Assembly: GCF_001522865.1 (NCBI RefSeq)
Contig: NZ_LOWB01000076.1
Location: 1 to 64,000, forward strand
Source of the DNA: Burkholderia sp. TSV86
GTDB taxonomy: Bacteria > Pseudomonadota > Gammaproteobacteria > Burkholderiales > Burkholderiaceae
DNA: 64,000 bases
Direction: 5' to 3'
The translations under genes were made by a program, and so were the position numbers. Below are positions 45,301-53,741 of this stretch, piece after piece. Position 1 is the first letter of the stretch; each line of letters opens with the position of its first letter. The notes beneath the pieces were generated by a model. The model did no database searches and was not told where the DNA came from. It saw nothing but the letters and a program-made list of their open reading frames with translations.

Positions 45301-47421
45301 ACGCGTGACATTCGTCCATTCGGCAAACCCGCGCCCCCACCACTCGTCGTTCTCCGGGAACGGATGGAACTGCGGCAAATAGTAGGCGATCGCCCGCACC
45401 GGCACTTGTCGCGGCGCGCTTGGCGGATGAGCCTGATAATCGGACGACGGCGTCACGGCCGTGACCGGAAACTCACTAGGTGCGGACGTCTTCGTCTGCG
45501 TCGCCGGGGCTGCCGGCACCGCAGGCTCGGGCGCGCGAGCAGCCTGAGCGGCGCTCGCCCGGTTTGCCGCCTCCTCGCGAAGACGGCTGCGCAACGCGGC
45601 CCAATCCTGATAGGCGCGCGTGTGCGAAAACAGCCCCGGCAGCAATCGGAAGAAAGCGCCTTTGATCTTTCGCTTAAACGGCGCAGGCATCGGCAGTCTG
45701 CGATACAGGAGCTTGCCCGCCGATCGAACCGCGGCCGAGCGCGCCTCGCCTCCCTGCGTTATCCGCTTAGCAAAGCGCAACGGCTTGGTCAAACGCCAAG
45801 ACGTACTCGAAAGAATCTCGCCGATTTGCACATCGAGTTCGCGAAGCCGTGCTTCGTCGCGGATATGAACGTTGCGGCGGCCTAATTCGGCGATGACGCG
45901 AATATGCTCGTTCACGATACGCTCGCGCTCTCGCTCGAGCGCGAGCAGCCGTTCGGATTTGTCGGCGAGTTGGGCGTTCATTTCCTCCAATTGCGCATTC
46001 TTCTCGTCGAGCGCCTTTCCGAAGCGCATGCGCAGCGAGCGCTCCGTGACGGCAAACAGATCCGTCAGCTCGGACAATCTGCGCAGCATATGGTCGATAT
46101 CGGTATCGGCCGCGGAAGGCTCGGCACGGTCGTGCAACTCCTTGCGCGCGCCGAGCAGTTGCATCGCCTCGCCGATTCGCGCCTTCAACATGCCCAGTTC
46201 CGCCTGCGACGCCATCGCAAGACCAGCGATCGCCTCGACTTCCGAGCGCACGACAAATCGGACGGACAAAGCCCAGTTGTTCGAGATCCGGCTCAACACG
46301 TGTTCCGGCACGGGTATTTCGAACCACGGATTGCCACCGGGCACGACAAGCGTGATGGGCCAGCCGCTGCCGAGCCGATGCGCGCCGAATATCTCGAGCG
46401 CCGCGTTCGCGTCGTCATGCCAGGACCACACGGTGCGCCCGCCCGCGTCGAGCAAATCGACCGCATGCAACTCGACGACGCCCGGACGGTCGCTCGGATC
46501 GAACCGCAACCTGCGGACCTTCAACTCGGCGGACGGCTCGCGCAACTCGAGACGCGCGACGCGTTCGGTATCGTCGGCCAGCACGTAGCAACCCATGGCG
46601 TGACGCTCCGACCATTTGTCGTCGGCGTCCGTCTGCCAATAGATCTTGCATTCGATGCGCGCGCTTTCGGCAGATTCACTTGCGCCGGCGACGGCCTCGT
46701 ACATCGTGGCGTCGAGCATCGGCAGCGCGACATCGGCTGCAAGCGCGATGAAGTACAGCGGGCGGGCAACGCCGACATGCTCCGAATCCTTGTCCGGGCC
46801 TTCATGCGTCAGCGTTCGCACCGCGGTTTCCTGCGGCTCCAGTCCGGCGAGCATCGATCCCGTCACGACCCGCTGACCATAAAGCGCCACCTGCGAAAAC
46901 CGCGTGCGCAACAGCGATTCGAATTCGTCGAGATAGAGCTCCTTCACATGCCACGGGTTCGCATAGCCCGTCACATCCGAGTATTCGTGCTTGTTGGGAC
47001 TCGAAATGATCAGGAGTCCACCCGGGCGCAACACGCGCTTGATCTCACGGATCATCGCCTCGTGCTGATCGTGGTGCTCGATGGTCTCGAAGCTCACGAC
47101 GAGATCGACGCTCGCATCGCCAAGCGGAATGTCGGCAGCCGATCCGACGATGAACTCGAGGTTGCCGGCGCGGTGACCATAAGTGGCCGCCGCATGGCGA
47201 ACGGTCTCCTCGCTGATATCGACGCCGACCACGGAGGCCGCCGTTTGCGACAGCGCAAACGAGCCATAGCCCTCGCCGCAGGCGATGTCCAACACGCGCC
47301 GGCCGGCAGCGAGCTTGCGCGCGACCAGATATCGATGCATGTGCTCAACTTCGATCTGCGCCGACATACCAGGGATGTATCGTTCGCCGTCCCAAGCCAA
47401 ATCGTCGTTGTGCTCGGACAT
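42376..47421 (-). CDS. Giant methyltransferase / coiled-coil / triple glycosyltransferase protein
   Basis: 1681 residues. Residues 15-230: class I SAM methyltransferase (RRVLDIACGEGYGSFALS, FETIEHHDQHEAMIREI). 255-400: beta-rich domain of unknown role. 405-535: long charged helices, probably coiled coil (KNAQLEEMNAQLADKSERLL). 615-672: Ala/Pro linker. 675-1020: WbsX/GH99-like domain (AYYLPQFHPFPENDEWWGRG, INAWNEWAEGAHLEPD). 1029-1385: GT4 domain (LGVGYADLRKGVDLFAQA, EDPFPSVVLEALEVGVPVVG). 1395-1681: GT2 domain (VSVVVPNYNYERYIGERL, LIVLDDNSSDGS). The start at 47421 has AAGGAG upstream; a longer frame from 47487 lacks a site. It lies 80 bases after a wzt gene. I infer chain polymerisation plus methyl capping; no reaction is proven by sequence. 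Confidence 0.85.
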   Translation of the reverse strand: MSEHNDDLAWDGERYIPGMSAQIEVEHMHRYLVARKLAAGRRVLDIACGEGYGSFALSQTAASVVGVDISEETVRHAAATYGHRAGNLEFIVGSAADIPLGDASVDLVVSFETIEHHDQHEAMIREIKRVLRPGGLLIISSPNKHEYSDVTGYANPWHVKELYLDEFESLLRTRFSQVALYGQRVVTGSMLAGLEPQETAVRTLTHEGPDKDSEHVGVARPLYFIALAADVALPMLDATMYEAVAGASESAESARIECKIYWQTDADDKWSERHAMGCYVLADDTERVARLELREPSAELKVRRLRFDPSDRPGVVELHAVDLLDAGGRTVWSWHDDANAALEIFGAHRLGSGWPITLVVPGGNPWFEIPVPEHVLSRISNNWALSVRFVVRSEVEAIAGLAMASQAELGMLKARIGEAMQLLGARKELHDRAEPSAADTDIDHMLRRLSELTDLFAVTERSLRMRFGKALDEKNAQLEEMNAQLADKSERLLALERERERIVNEHIRVIAELGRRNVHIRDEARLRELDVQIGEILSSTSWRLTKPLRFAKRITQGGEARSAAVRSAGKLLYRRLPMPAPFKRKIKGAFFRLLPGLFSHTRAYQDWAALRSRLREEAANRASAAQAARAPEPAVPAAPATQTKTSAPSEFPVTAVTPSSDYQAHPPSAPRQVPVRAIAYYLPQFHPFPENDEWWGRGFAEWTNVTRAVPQFVGHYQPHLPGELGFYDLRIPAVQQRQVELAKAAGLGGFCFYFYWFGGKRLMEAPIRQYLDHREFDLPFCLCWANENWSRRWDGLDQELLISQHHSPEDDMAFIEHIAQYMRDDRYIRINGRPLLLVYRPNLLPDARATVKRWRDWARANGLGELYLAYTQSFEKADPCEYGFDAAIEFPPNNSQPPSKADSVTLINPEYSGYIMDWTHFVERSRAYPDTEYRLLRGVTPSWDNEARKPGRGAVFVGSTPKLYEEWLFNAATDTVQRIDNPDERLVFINAWNEWAEGAHLEPDRRYGYAWLQATRNALTQANRSAATRRVLVVSHDAYAHGAQYLALNLVKTLTTDFGIEVTTVLLGEGPLKPEFERWGSVHDLSGVDPEGDQARGLADKLAQQGFRFAICNTTVSGLFVGTLSRSGVNCIALIHELQGMLSKYKLERHAAEIAEHAQAVVFPAEMVHQSFGRFTRLNDRNVRVRPQGLYKRNRLRHDIERARSMLRERLRLPGDAKIMLGVGYADLRKGVDLFAQAAAAFADRNDVYFVWVGHWDSDAKAKVDALIAKHGLTDKFVVTGLESDTDFYYAGADVLVLTSREDPFPSVVLEALEVGVPVVGFEGASGSCDLLKQGCGVVVPFEDVDALARALRELIERPEQARELGAKGAAIVTEAFSFRSYVFDLLDMLGCGFKRVSVVVPNYNYERYIGERLNSVFEQTYPVYELIVLDDNSSDGSVRAIREQLANRSVDNRLIANSVNSGSVFAQWKRGVELARGDYVWIAEADDLAQPAFLETVMAGFQDERTVLSYCESKQMTESGEVVCEHYRDYVADISSVKWNESYHGAGADEIAGALAVKNTIPNVSAVVFKRSTLDEVLQRHFDEIRQFRVAGDWMVYLRVVSQGMIAFSSSALNLHRRHGSSVTIGGNAEALLKEIRSIQLWVRQHHAIDASVAELADRYMQQLCEQFNVDARVRDELVH

Positions 47422-47501
47422 GTTTCCTTGCTCCTTGCCGGATGGGGACAACGTGTCCTCCAGATGTTTCGAATAATTGTTTGACATATGAATCGTGCCG
47501 C

Positions 47502-48899
47502 TTATGCGTTGGCCGCTACGGCCGACACGCCGACGCGCAGCATCGGCACGGCGAGAAGATAATTCGCGACGCTCGACGAATGCACACGTATCGGCAACGC
47601 GTCGTGAATCCAGTGCAACTGAACGTGGTCCTGCTGCGTCCCGTCGGCAATAGCGACGTTGACCGAATACTCGCCGACCGGCAATACCGGCATTGCAAAC
47701 GAGAAACTCGCGACGAGCGTGTCGCCCGCGCCGCACGACGCGCGCTTGTCCCGATACGTCAGATAGGTGTTCTCGCCGAAAAGCGACTGCCCGAGGTGAT
47801 CGTTGAAGAAAAATCCGATGATGGGCGAGCGCACGTCTTCATTGACGAATGCGGACACGCGAAGCGTGACGTCTTCCCCGCCCACGGCCCATGAAAGCGG
47901 CCGATTTTCGCGATCGACGAACCGGACGTCGACGATGCGCGCCGCACCGCTGCCGAACGAGGCTGCGTGCGGCTCGAAACGCAGAATCTCGATGTCGTTA
48001 CGATAAGGTGTCCGATTGATCGTCGACAGGCGCGTATCGCGCGCCGCGTCGACCGGCGCGGCAAGCGCCACGCGTTTGGGCGCCGAGCACGCTCCATCGT
48101 CCTGCACCGTGGAAGCGGTATCGAAGTAAGCATCCAGATAGGCTTCGCAGACCTCATCGGGATCGCCCTCGAGGCGAACCTCGCCCTTGTCGATCCAGAT
48201 CACGCGCGAACACAACTTCTTCACGGTCGACGTATCGTGACTGACGAATAGGATAGTTCCCCTTTTCCGGAACTGATCCATGTATCGCAAGCACTTCTGA
48301 TTAAAAAACGTATCGCCGACGGCCAGCGCTTCGTCCACCACCAGGATGTCAGCGTCGACGTGCGCGATCACCGCGAACGCGAGGCGCACGAACATCCCGC
48401 TCGAATAGGTCTTGACGGGCTGATCGATAAACTCGCCGATGTCCGCGAACTCGATGATCTTGTCGAGCCGCTCGTCGACTTGGCGGCGGGTAAGCCCGTG
48501 CAACTGCGCGTTCAAATAAACGTTCTCGCGCCCGGTGTATTCGAGATCGAATCCCGAACCCAGCTCGAGCAGGGCCGCGACTCTGCCCACCGTCTCGATC
48601 GAACCGCGGCTCGGATTCAAGGTCTGGCAAACGATCTGCAGCAACGTGCTTTTCCCGGAGCCGTTTCTCCCGATGATGCCGACCGTTTCGCCCTTGGCGA
48701 CCGTGAAGCTGACATCGTTGAGCGCCCAAAAGACGCTGCCATACGACGCCGCCTTGGCCCGCGCGTACTCACGCGATGCGCCGGGCAGCACGCGGCTCGC
48801 GGCACCGAATGCGGCTTGCTTGAGCCGATTCGCCGGCAGATCGTACGAACGGAATCCCTTTGCCACCCTTGACGCGCGAATGACAATCTGCTTAGACAT
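47502..48899 (-). CDS. wzt: O-antigen ABC exporter ATP-binding protein, first Wzt
   Basis: 465 residues. ABC ATPase: Walker A IIGRNGSGKSTLLQIV, GSGFDLEYTGRENVYLNAQL, signature YSSGMFVRLAFAVIAHV, Walker B ILVVDEALAVGD. From about residue 290 a C-terminal extension (SWAVGGEDVTLRVSAFVNED, FGENTYLTYRD) has the Ig-like Wzt carbohydrate-binding fold seen in exporters that recognise a capped chain end. It is transcribed with the giant methyltransferase/glycosyltransferase gene and away from wzm. A second Wzt at 50376 is clearly different, so this is not a duplicated copy by recent event. Confidence 0.9.
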   Translation of the reverse strand: MSKQIVIRASRVAKGFRSYDLPANRLKQAAFGAASRVLPGASREYARAKAASYGSVFWALNDVSFTVAKGETVGIIGRNGSGKSTLLQIVCQTLNPSRGSIETVGRVAALLELGSGFDLEYTGRENVYLNAQLHGLTRRQVDERLDKIIEFADIGEFIDQPVKTYSSGMFVRLAFAVIAHVDADILVVDEALAVGDTFFNQKCLRYMDQFRKRGTILFVSHDTSTVKKLCSRVIWIDKGEVRLEGDPDEVCEAYLDAYFDTASTVQDDGACSAPKRVALAAPVDAARDTRLSTINRTPYRNDIEILRFEPHAASFGSGAARIVDVRFVDRENRPLSWAVGGEDVTLRVSAFVNEDVRSPIIGFFFNDHLGQSLFGENTYLTYRDKRASCGAGDTLVASFSFAMPVLPVGEYSVNVAIADGTQQDHVQLHWIHDALPIRVHSSSVANYLLAVPMLRVGVSAVAANA

Positions 48900-49561
48900 C
48901 AAAGCCACTTCCTGGAAGACGCGATCGCCTCGCGACCACAAAAGAACCCGGTTCGTCTGAGCCAGGTGTAACAGATTATTCTAACAAACCGTCAGTGGAT
49001 CGGTGGTGAGTATACTTCATGCGGCATTGGGCTCCCCCGCTGCGCCGCCTGCGCTGGTTACCGAAAGTAACGGCGCCCATCGTGTCGACGCACAGCTCCG
49101 CTGCAAGCTGCGGCACACTCGCCCGCCGGTTTGGCCTGCGGGAATACGGCAACACATCGCCGATGACCTGCTTTCAACGCACAAACCCGAACTGATCGGA
49201 CTGCTGAACACGTCGAATTTCTCAACGCGTCATGTTTCGAGTCGATGCGCGATGCGAACCAGCGCGACTCCGGGCGACGCGTCAATCCGAGCCGCCGGAA
49301 CCGCGCGCGGCCGTTCATGCAGGATCGCATCGACGCGTGGCGCCGTCGGTTGCTACGGCCACCGAATATGGTGAAGCACTGCGAGAACAACGCTCAACAA
49401 GGACTGCAAACATTCTGTTACATCTGACCCAACAGCCCCGGCGCACCGCCGGGCGGCAGCGAACAGCCCCTACCTCTATGAGATAAAATGCTGCTGCGCT
49501 CGGCCGACCGGCACGCAATCCCACTCATCTCCCGTACCACGCTGTACTTGCTCGCACACCC
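48900..49561. other. 662-base divergent region between the first wzt and wzm
   Basis: No frame here looks like a gene: the short ones overlap each other, lack ribosome binding sites and match nothing I know. The first 70 bases on the wzt side are AT-richer (GATTATTCTAACAAACCG) and may hold a promoter. The large gap between two genes for parts of one exporter suggests a recombination join. Confidence 0.4.
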
Positions 49562-50386
49562 ATGCAAAGTTTTAGTGCCTCGCCGATGTACCTGTTGACA
49601 TCGCTCGTGAAGAATCGCCGGCTCATGCTCGACCTCGCACGGCGGGACGCAGTCGGCCGCTACAAAGGGTCCGCGCTCGGCATCCTCTGGTCGATGCTGA
49701 CTCCGCTCTTGATGTTGAGCGTCTACACCTTCGTGTTCAGCGGCGTATTCAAATCTCGCTGGGGCAACGCGTCGACGCCGGGATCGCACGGCGAATTCGC
49801 CGTCGTGCTGTTTGCGGGCATGATCATGTTCAATGTATTTTCCGAATGCGTGAATCGCGCGCCGTCGATCGTTCTCGTCAACACGAACTTCGTGAAGAAG
49901 ATCATCTTCCCGCTCGAGATTCTGCCGTGCATCTGCCTGCTGTCGGCGCTCTTTCACGCATTCGTCAGCATCACAATCCTGTTGATCGCCGAATTCCTGA
50001 TACAAGGCAGCGTGCCCGTGACCGCGCTGATGTTGCCCATCGTTCTTGCACCGCTCTGCTTGCTGATTCTCGGCATTTCCTGGATTCTGTCGGCCACCGG
50101 CGTGTATCTGCGCGATATCGGACAGACGATCGGCATTTTCGTGACGGCGCTGATGTTTCTCTCGCCTATCTTCTTTCCGGTGTCATCGCTGCCACCGAGC
50201 GTTCAAGCGCTTGTGTACTGGAATCCGTTGACCTTCCCGATCGAACAAAGCCGCAACGTGCTGATCTGGGGGAAATCGATCGATTGGACGATGTGGTGCT
50301 CGTATCTCGCCGTCAGTTTGATCGTCGCATGGATCGGCTTTGCATGGTTCCAGAAGACGCGAAAAGGGTTTGCGGATGTCATCTGA
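49562..50386 (+). CDS. wzm: O-antigen ABC exporter membrane protein Wzm
   Basis: 274 residues with six hydrophobic segments of the ABC-2 type. The N-terminal coupling helix region DLARRDAVGRYKGSALGILW and the C-terminal YWNPLTFPIEQSRNVLIWG are Wzm/KpsM hallmarks. It forms the channel exporting the finished undecaprenyl-linked chain. It overlaps the second wzt by 11 bases, so that Wzt is its natural partner. It is the only Wzm in the window although two Wzt genes are present. Confidence 0.92.
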   Translation: MQSFSASPMYLLTSLVKNRRLMLDLARRDAVGRYKGSALGILWSMLTPLLMLSVYTFVFSGVFKSRWGNASTPGSHGEFAVVLFAGMIMFNVFSECVNRAPSIVLVNTNFVKKIIFPLEILPCICLLSALFHAFVSITILLIAEFLIQGSVPVTALMLPIVLAPLCLLILGISWILSATGVYLRDIGQTIGIFVTALMFLSPIFFPVSSLPPSVQALVYWNPLTFPIEQSRNVLIWGKSIDWTMWCSYLAVSLIVAWIGFAWFQKTRKGFADVI

Positions 50387-51794
50387 GCACGTTATTCAGG
50401 TCGCATCGCTAAGCAAGGGCTTCAAGACCTACGATCGCCCGTCGGATAGGCTGCGCCAGCTCGCGTTCAATTTCGCCGCGCGCCTGGCCCCGACTGCGTC
50501 GTTGAAATCGTGGCTGCATCGCCGCGCAGACAACGCCGGCCGCACCTTCTGGGCGCTCCGCCACATCGATTTCTCGGTCAAACGCGGTGAAACGGTCGGC
50601 ATCATCGGCCGCAACGGCTCGGGCAAGAGCACGCTGCTGCAAATGATCTGCGGAACGCTGTCGCCGACGGAGGGCACGATCCACACGACCGGGCGCATCG
50701 CCGCGCTGCTGGAGCTGGGGTCCGGCTTCGATCCGGAGTACACGGGGCGCGAGAACGTCTACATGAACGGTCAATTGCACGGCCTGACGCAGGAGCAGAT
50801 CGACGAGCGCTTCACGGCCATCGAGGCGTTTGCCGATATCGGCGAATTCATCGATCAGCCCGTCAAGACCTATTCGAGCGGGATGTTCGTGCGCCTCGCG
50901 TTCGCGGTGATCGCGCACGTCGACGCGGATATTCTGGTGATCGACGAAGCGCTGGCCGTTGGCGACGCATTCTTTACGCAAAAGTGCATGCGGTTCCTGC
51001 GCAAGTTTATGCAAAGCGGCACCGTTCTGTTCGTCAGCCACGATTCCGCGGCAATCCGCAGCCTTTGCACGCGGGCGATCTGGATCGATCACGGCAAGAT
51101 CATCGACGAAGGCGATCCGAAAGCCGTCAGCAACCGCTATCTCGAGGCATTCTACGAAGCACAGCAAGGCAGAAGCAATATTGCTGCGCCCGCCGCCGCG
51201 CTTGCCGTCCAACCCGCCCCGCATCAAGAGGATCGGTATGATCAACGCAGCCAGTTCCCGTGCCACGATACGGCAGCAAGCGGCTTCACGCTCGACCCTA
51301 CACCAGCGGATTCGTCGCACGTTGACAACGCGATCGTCCATTCCGTCGAGCTGACGAAGGAAGACGGCAGCCGGCTGCTCTGGACGGCCGGCGGAGAAAT
51401 CGCGACGCTTCGCATCGAAGCGTCGGTACGCCGGCGCGTGTCGGAGGCGGTCGTTGCGTTCGTCGTCAAGGACAAGCTCGGGCGCATGCTGTTCGGCGAT
51501 CATACGTATTGGGCGTCGTACCATCATCCGATCGATCTCATCAATCACGGGCACCTGGCAGCGGAATTCACATTCGAAATGCCGATCCTCACGCCGGGCG
51601 ATTATGCGATCGACGTCATCGTCGCAGACGCCGGAGCGACCGGCAATCAAACGCTGCAGCACCAACACGACGCTTACGTGTTCAAGTCGGAAGCCGCGTC
51701 GTCTTCAACCGGCCTGATCGGCTTGCCGATGCGGCAGATCTCGCTGTCCGTCGACTCCGCAGCGCCTGCGCAGGCCGATACCCTGCCGTCGTGA
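50376..51794 (+). CDS. wzt: O-antigen ABC exporter ATP-binding protein, second Wzt
   Basis: 472 residues with Walker A IIGRNGSGKSTLLQMI, GSGFDPEYTGRENVYMNGQL, signature YSSGMFVRLAFAVIAHV and Walker B ILVIDEALAVGD. The ATPase is very like the first Wzt. After about residue 245 the two diverge; here the C-terminal domain reads LLWTAGGEIATLRIEASVRR and LFGDHTYWASYHHPIDL, again Wzt-C like. Overlap with wzm indicates translational coupling. The start MSSEHVIQVASLSKGFKTY matches the first Wzt start. Confidence 0.92.
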   Translation: MSSEHVIQVASLSKGFKTYDRPSDRLRQLAFNFAARLAPTASLKSWLHRRADNAGRTFWALRHIDFSVKRGETVGIIGRNGSGKSTLLQMICGTLSPTEGTIHTTGRIAALLELGSGFDPEYTGRENVYMNGQLHGLTQEQIDERFTAIEAFADIGEFIDQPVKTYSSGMFVRLAFAVIAHVDADILVIDEALAVGDAFFTQKCMRFLRKFMQSGTVLFVSHDSAAIRSLCTRAIWIDHGKIIDEGDPKAVSNRYLEAFYEAQQGRSNIAAPAAALAVQPAPHQEDRYDQRSQFPCHDTAASGFTLDPTPADSSHVDNAIVHSVELTKEDGSRLLWTAGGEIATLRIEASVRRRVSEAVVAFVVKDKLGRMLFGDHTYWASYHHPIDLINHGHLAAEFTFEMPILTPGDYAIDVIVADAGATGNQTLQHQHDAYVFKSEAASSSTGLIGLPMRQISLSVDSAAPAQADTLPS

Positions 51795-51905
51795 ATTCGA
51801 AGGCGGTTTCGGCAAACGCTTTCGCAAGTCGCTGCCGCCTCTGTCGAAAACGTCCAGCAAAAGGATGAATGCAGCCCTACGCGGCCTGCCGCCCGACTTT
51901 CCCGC

Positions 51906-52454
51906 TCAAATTCCCAATCGCTCGATCGCATCGAACAAGCTCGCGATTCGCACGAATCCTTCGTCCGCATTCGCCGCCGCGGTACCAAGCAGGTAGCGTG
52001 TCCCGACACCTGCCGATGCAGCAGCAGCCATGTCTGTGACGGAATCGCCGATCATCGCGGATCGCGCCATGTCGATCGCATGCTCGTGCTGGGCGGCAAT
52101 CAACATTCCCGGCGCGGGCTTTCGGCACATGCATGTCGTCAGATACTCGCCAAGCCCGGCCGTCGGATGATGAGGACAGTGATACACCTGAGTAATGGAT
52201 GCGCGCTCGGCCGCGAATCGCTGCAGCAACCATGTAGTGAAGGCGGCGAACGTCGCTTCCGAGTAAAATCCGCGCGCGATGCCCGCCTGATTCGTGATGA
52301 TGAATACATCGTAGCCCGCATGTCCCGCCCGGCGAACGAGTTCGAATATGCCGTCGATGAACACGCAATCTTCGGGACGGTGAAGATAACCGATGTCGAC
52401 GTTGATGACGCCGTCGCGATCCAGGAACAACGCCCGCCGCACATTACTCGGCAT
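51906..52454 (-). CDS. gmhB: D-glycero-D-manno-heptose 1,7-bisphosphate 7-phosphatase
   Basis: 182 residues, HAD family, histidinol-phosphatase-like subgroup: ALFLDRDGVINVDIGYLHRP (nucleophile and acid Asp), IITNQAGIARGFYSE, CHHPTAGLG-type zinc loop region (YHCPHHPT and TCMCRKPAPGM) and IGDSVTDMAAA. It removes the 7-phosphate in the GDP-heptose pathway. The conserved start is at 52454, which overlaps the end of hddC by 11 bases. It is the last gene of the heptose block and converges with wzt. Confidence 0.88.
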   Translation of the reverse strand: MPSNVRRALFLDRDGVINVDIGYLHRPEDCVFIDGIFELVRRAGHAGYDVFIITNQAGIARGFYSEATFAAFTTWLLQRFAAERASITQVYHCPHHPTAGLGEYLTTCMCRKPAPGMLIAAQHEHAIDMARSAMIGDSVTDMAAAASAGVGTRYLLGTAAANADEGFVRIASLFDAIERLGI

Positions 52455-53160
52455 TGTCGCCCGCCATTGCCGGCACGCGCGTCTGCGCAAGTGCGTAATC
52501 CTCCGGCACACCAATATCGATCAGTTCGCTGACGCTCGGCACCGCGGCAACGTGCAGTTCCGGCAGGCATGCGTAAAGATAATCCTGCTCGAACGAAAAG
52601 CGCTCGCCGGGCACTCTCCGCAGGAACGGCTCACGCTTGAGCAGGTAGACGCCGGCGTTGATGAAGCCGTGACCTTGCCGCCCTTTCTCGCGAAACGCGA
52701 CCACCCGATGCGACGCCGCATCGAAATCCACCGCGCCATAGCGCGACACGTCCGGCAATTCGGCAACCGCCATCGCGAGATCCACGCCGGACTCCGCCGT
52801 GGCCGCCGACAGCGCGGCCAGTTCGACGATCGCCATCGTGTCGCCGTTCAGCACATAGGCGGATTCGGCGCCGATGCGGGCCATCGCCTGCGCAATGGCG
52901 CCACCGGTGCCGAGCGACACATCTTCGACGACGTAATGCAGCCTGAGCGCGCCGAACGTCTCGCCGAAATAGCTTTCGATGACTTCGCGCTTGTAGCCCA
53001 CGGCCAGATAGACGTCGGTGAGCCCCTGCCGTTCGAGACGCCGCAGGATCCACCAGAGGAACGGCTTGCCGGCGACATCGGCCATCGGCTTCGGAAGATC
53101 GGGCACGACGCTGCGCAGCCGCGTTCCCAGCCCGCCTGCAAGGACGATCGCGGGCGTCAT
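52444..53160 (-). CDS. hddC: D-glycero-D-manno-heptose 1-phosphate guanylyltransferase (NTP transferase)
   Basis: 238 residues: nucleotidyltransferase with AIVLAGGLGTRLRSVVPDLP, KPMADVAGKPFLWWIL, VLNGDTMAIV (metal Asp) and RRVPGERFSFEQDYLYA. The family (HddC/RfbF-like) activates heptose-1-P with GTP. Its place between gmhA and gmhB supports heptose as substrate. The start overlaps the gmhA stop by 4 bases. Confidence 0.85.
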   Translation of the reverse strand: MTPAIVLAGGLGTRLRSVVPDLPKPMADVAGKPFLWWILRRLERQGLTDVYLAVGYKREVIESYFGETFGALRLHYVVEDVSLGTGGAIAQAMARIGAESAYVLNGDTMAIVELAALSAATAESGVDLAMAVAELPDVSRYGAVDFDAASHRVVAFREKGRQGHGFINAGVYLLKREPFLRRVPGERFSFEQDYLYACLPELHVAAVPSVSELIDIGVPEDYALAQTRVPAMAGDNAE

Positions 53161-53741
53161 GAGCGGGCGAACACAGCGGATTCGACGAGCCCGCACACGA
53201 CGTGTCCGAGCAGGATATGCGCTTCCTGGATCTTAGGTGTTTCGCATGACGGCACCTCGATACACACGTCGGCGAGTTCGTGCATCGCATTGCCATGCTC
53301 GCCAGTGAATCCGGCGACGTAGAGCCCCTTGCTGCGCGCCTCCTCCATCGCACGCAGGACGTTCGGCGATTTGCCCGATGTCGAGATGCCCCAGAACACG
53401 TCGCCCTTCACGCCGACCGCCTGAACTTGACGGGAAAACAGCTTCTCATAGCCGTAATCGTTGCCGATCGCCGTCATCACGGACGTATCGGTCGTCAGCG
53501 CAAAAGCTGGCAATCCGGGGCGATCGAAATTGAAGCGGCTCACGAACTCGCCGGCGATATGCTGCGCGTCCGCCGCGCTGCCGCCGTTGCCGGCAATCAA
53601 CACCTTGTTGCCCGATTCAAATGCGCGCACGATCGTCCGGGCAAAGCCGGCCACCTTGTCGAGCAACGCATCGTCTGCGCGGATGGCCGTGAAGATGTCG
53701 ACGGCCTTGGTGATTTCGCGACGAATCGCATCCTTCATCAT
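53157..53741 (-). CDS. gmhA: Sedoheptulose 7-phosphate isomerase
   Basis: 194 residues, SIS-domain isomerase: [58 protein letters not shown] and the C-terminal [13 protein letters not shown] with the catalytic His. It makes D-glycero-D-manno-heptose 7-phosphate from sedoheptulose 7-phosphate. Start and stop overlap both neighbours by 4 bases, so the hddA-gmhA-hddC set is tightly coupled. A housekeeping gmhA for LPS core is expected elsewhere in the genome. Confidence 0.93.
   Translation of the reverse strand: MMKDAIRREITKAVDIFTAIRADDALLDKVAGFARTIVRAFESGNKVLIAGNGGSAADAQHIAGEFVSRFNFDRPGLPAFALTTDTSVMTAIGNDYGYEKLFSRQVQAVGVKGDVFWGISTSGKSPNVLRAMEEARSKGLYVAGFTGEHGNAMHELADVCIEVPSCETPKIQEAHILLGHVVCGLVESAVFARS

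Noticed and set aside
42376..47487. Earlier start of the giant protein at 47487
   Set aside because: It has no ribosome binding site; AAGGAG precedes the ATG at 47421, where the methyltransferase homology begins.
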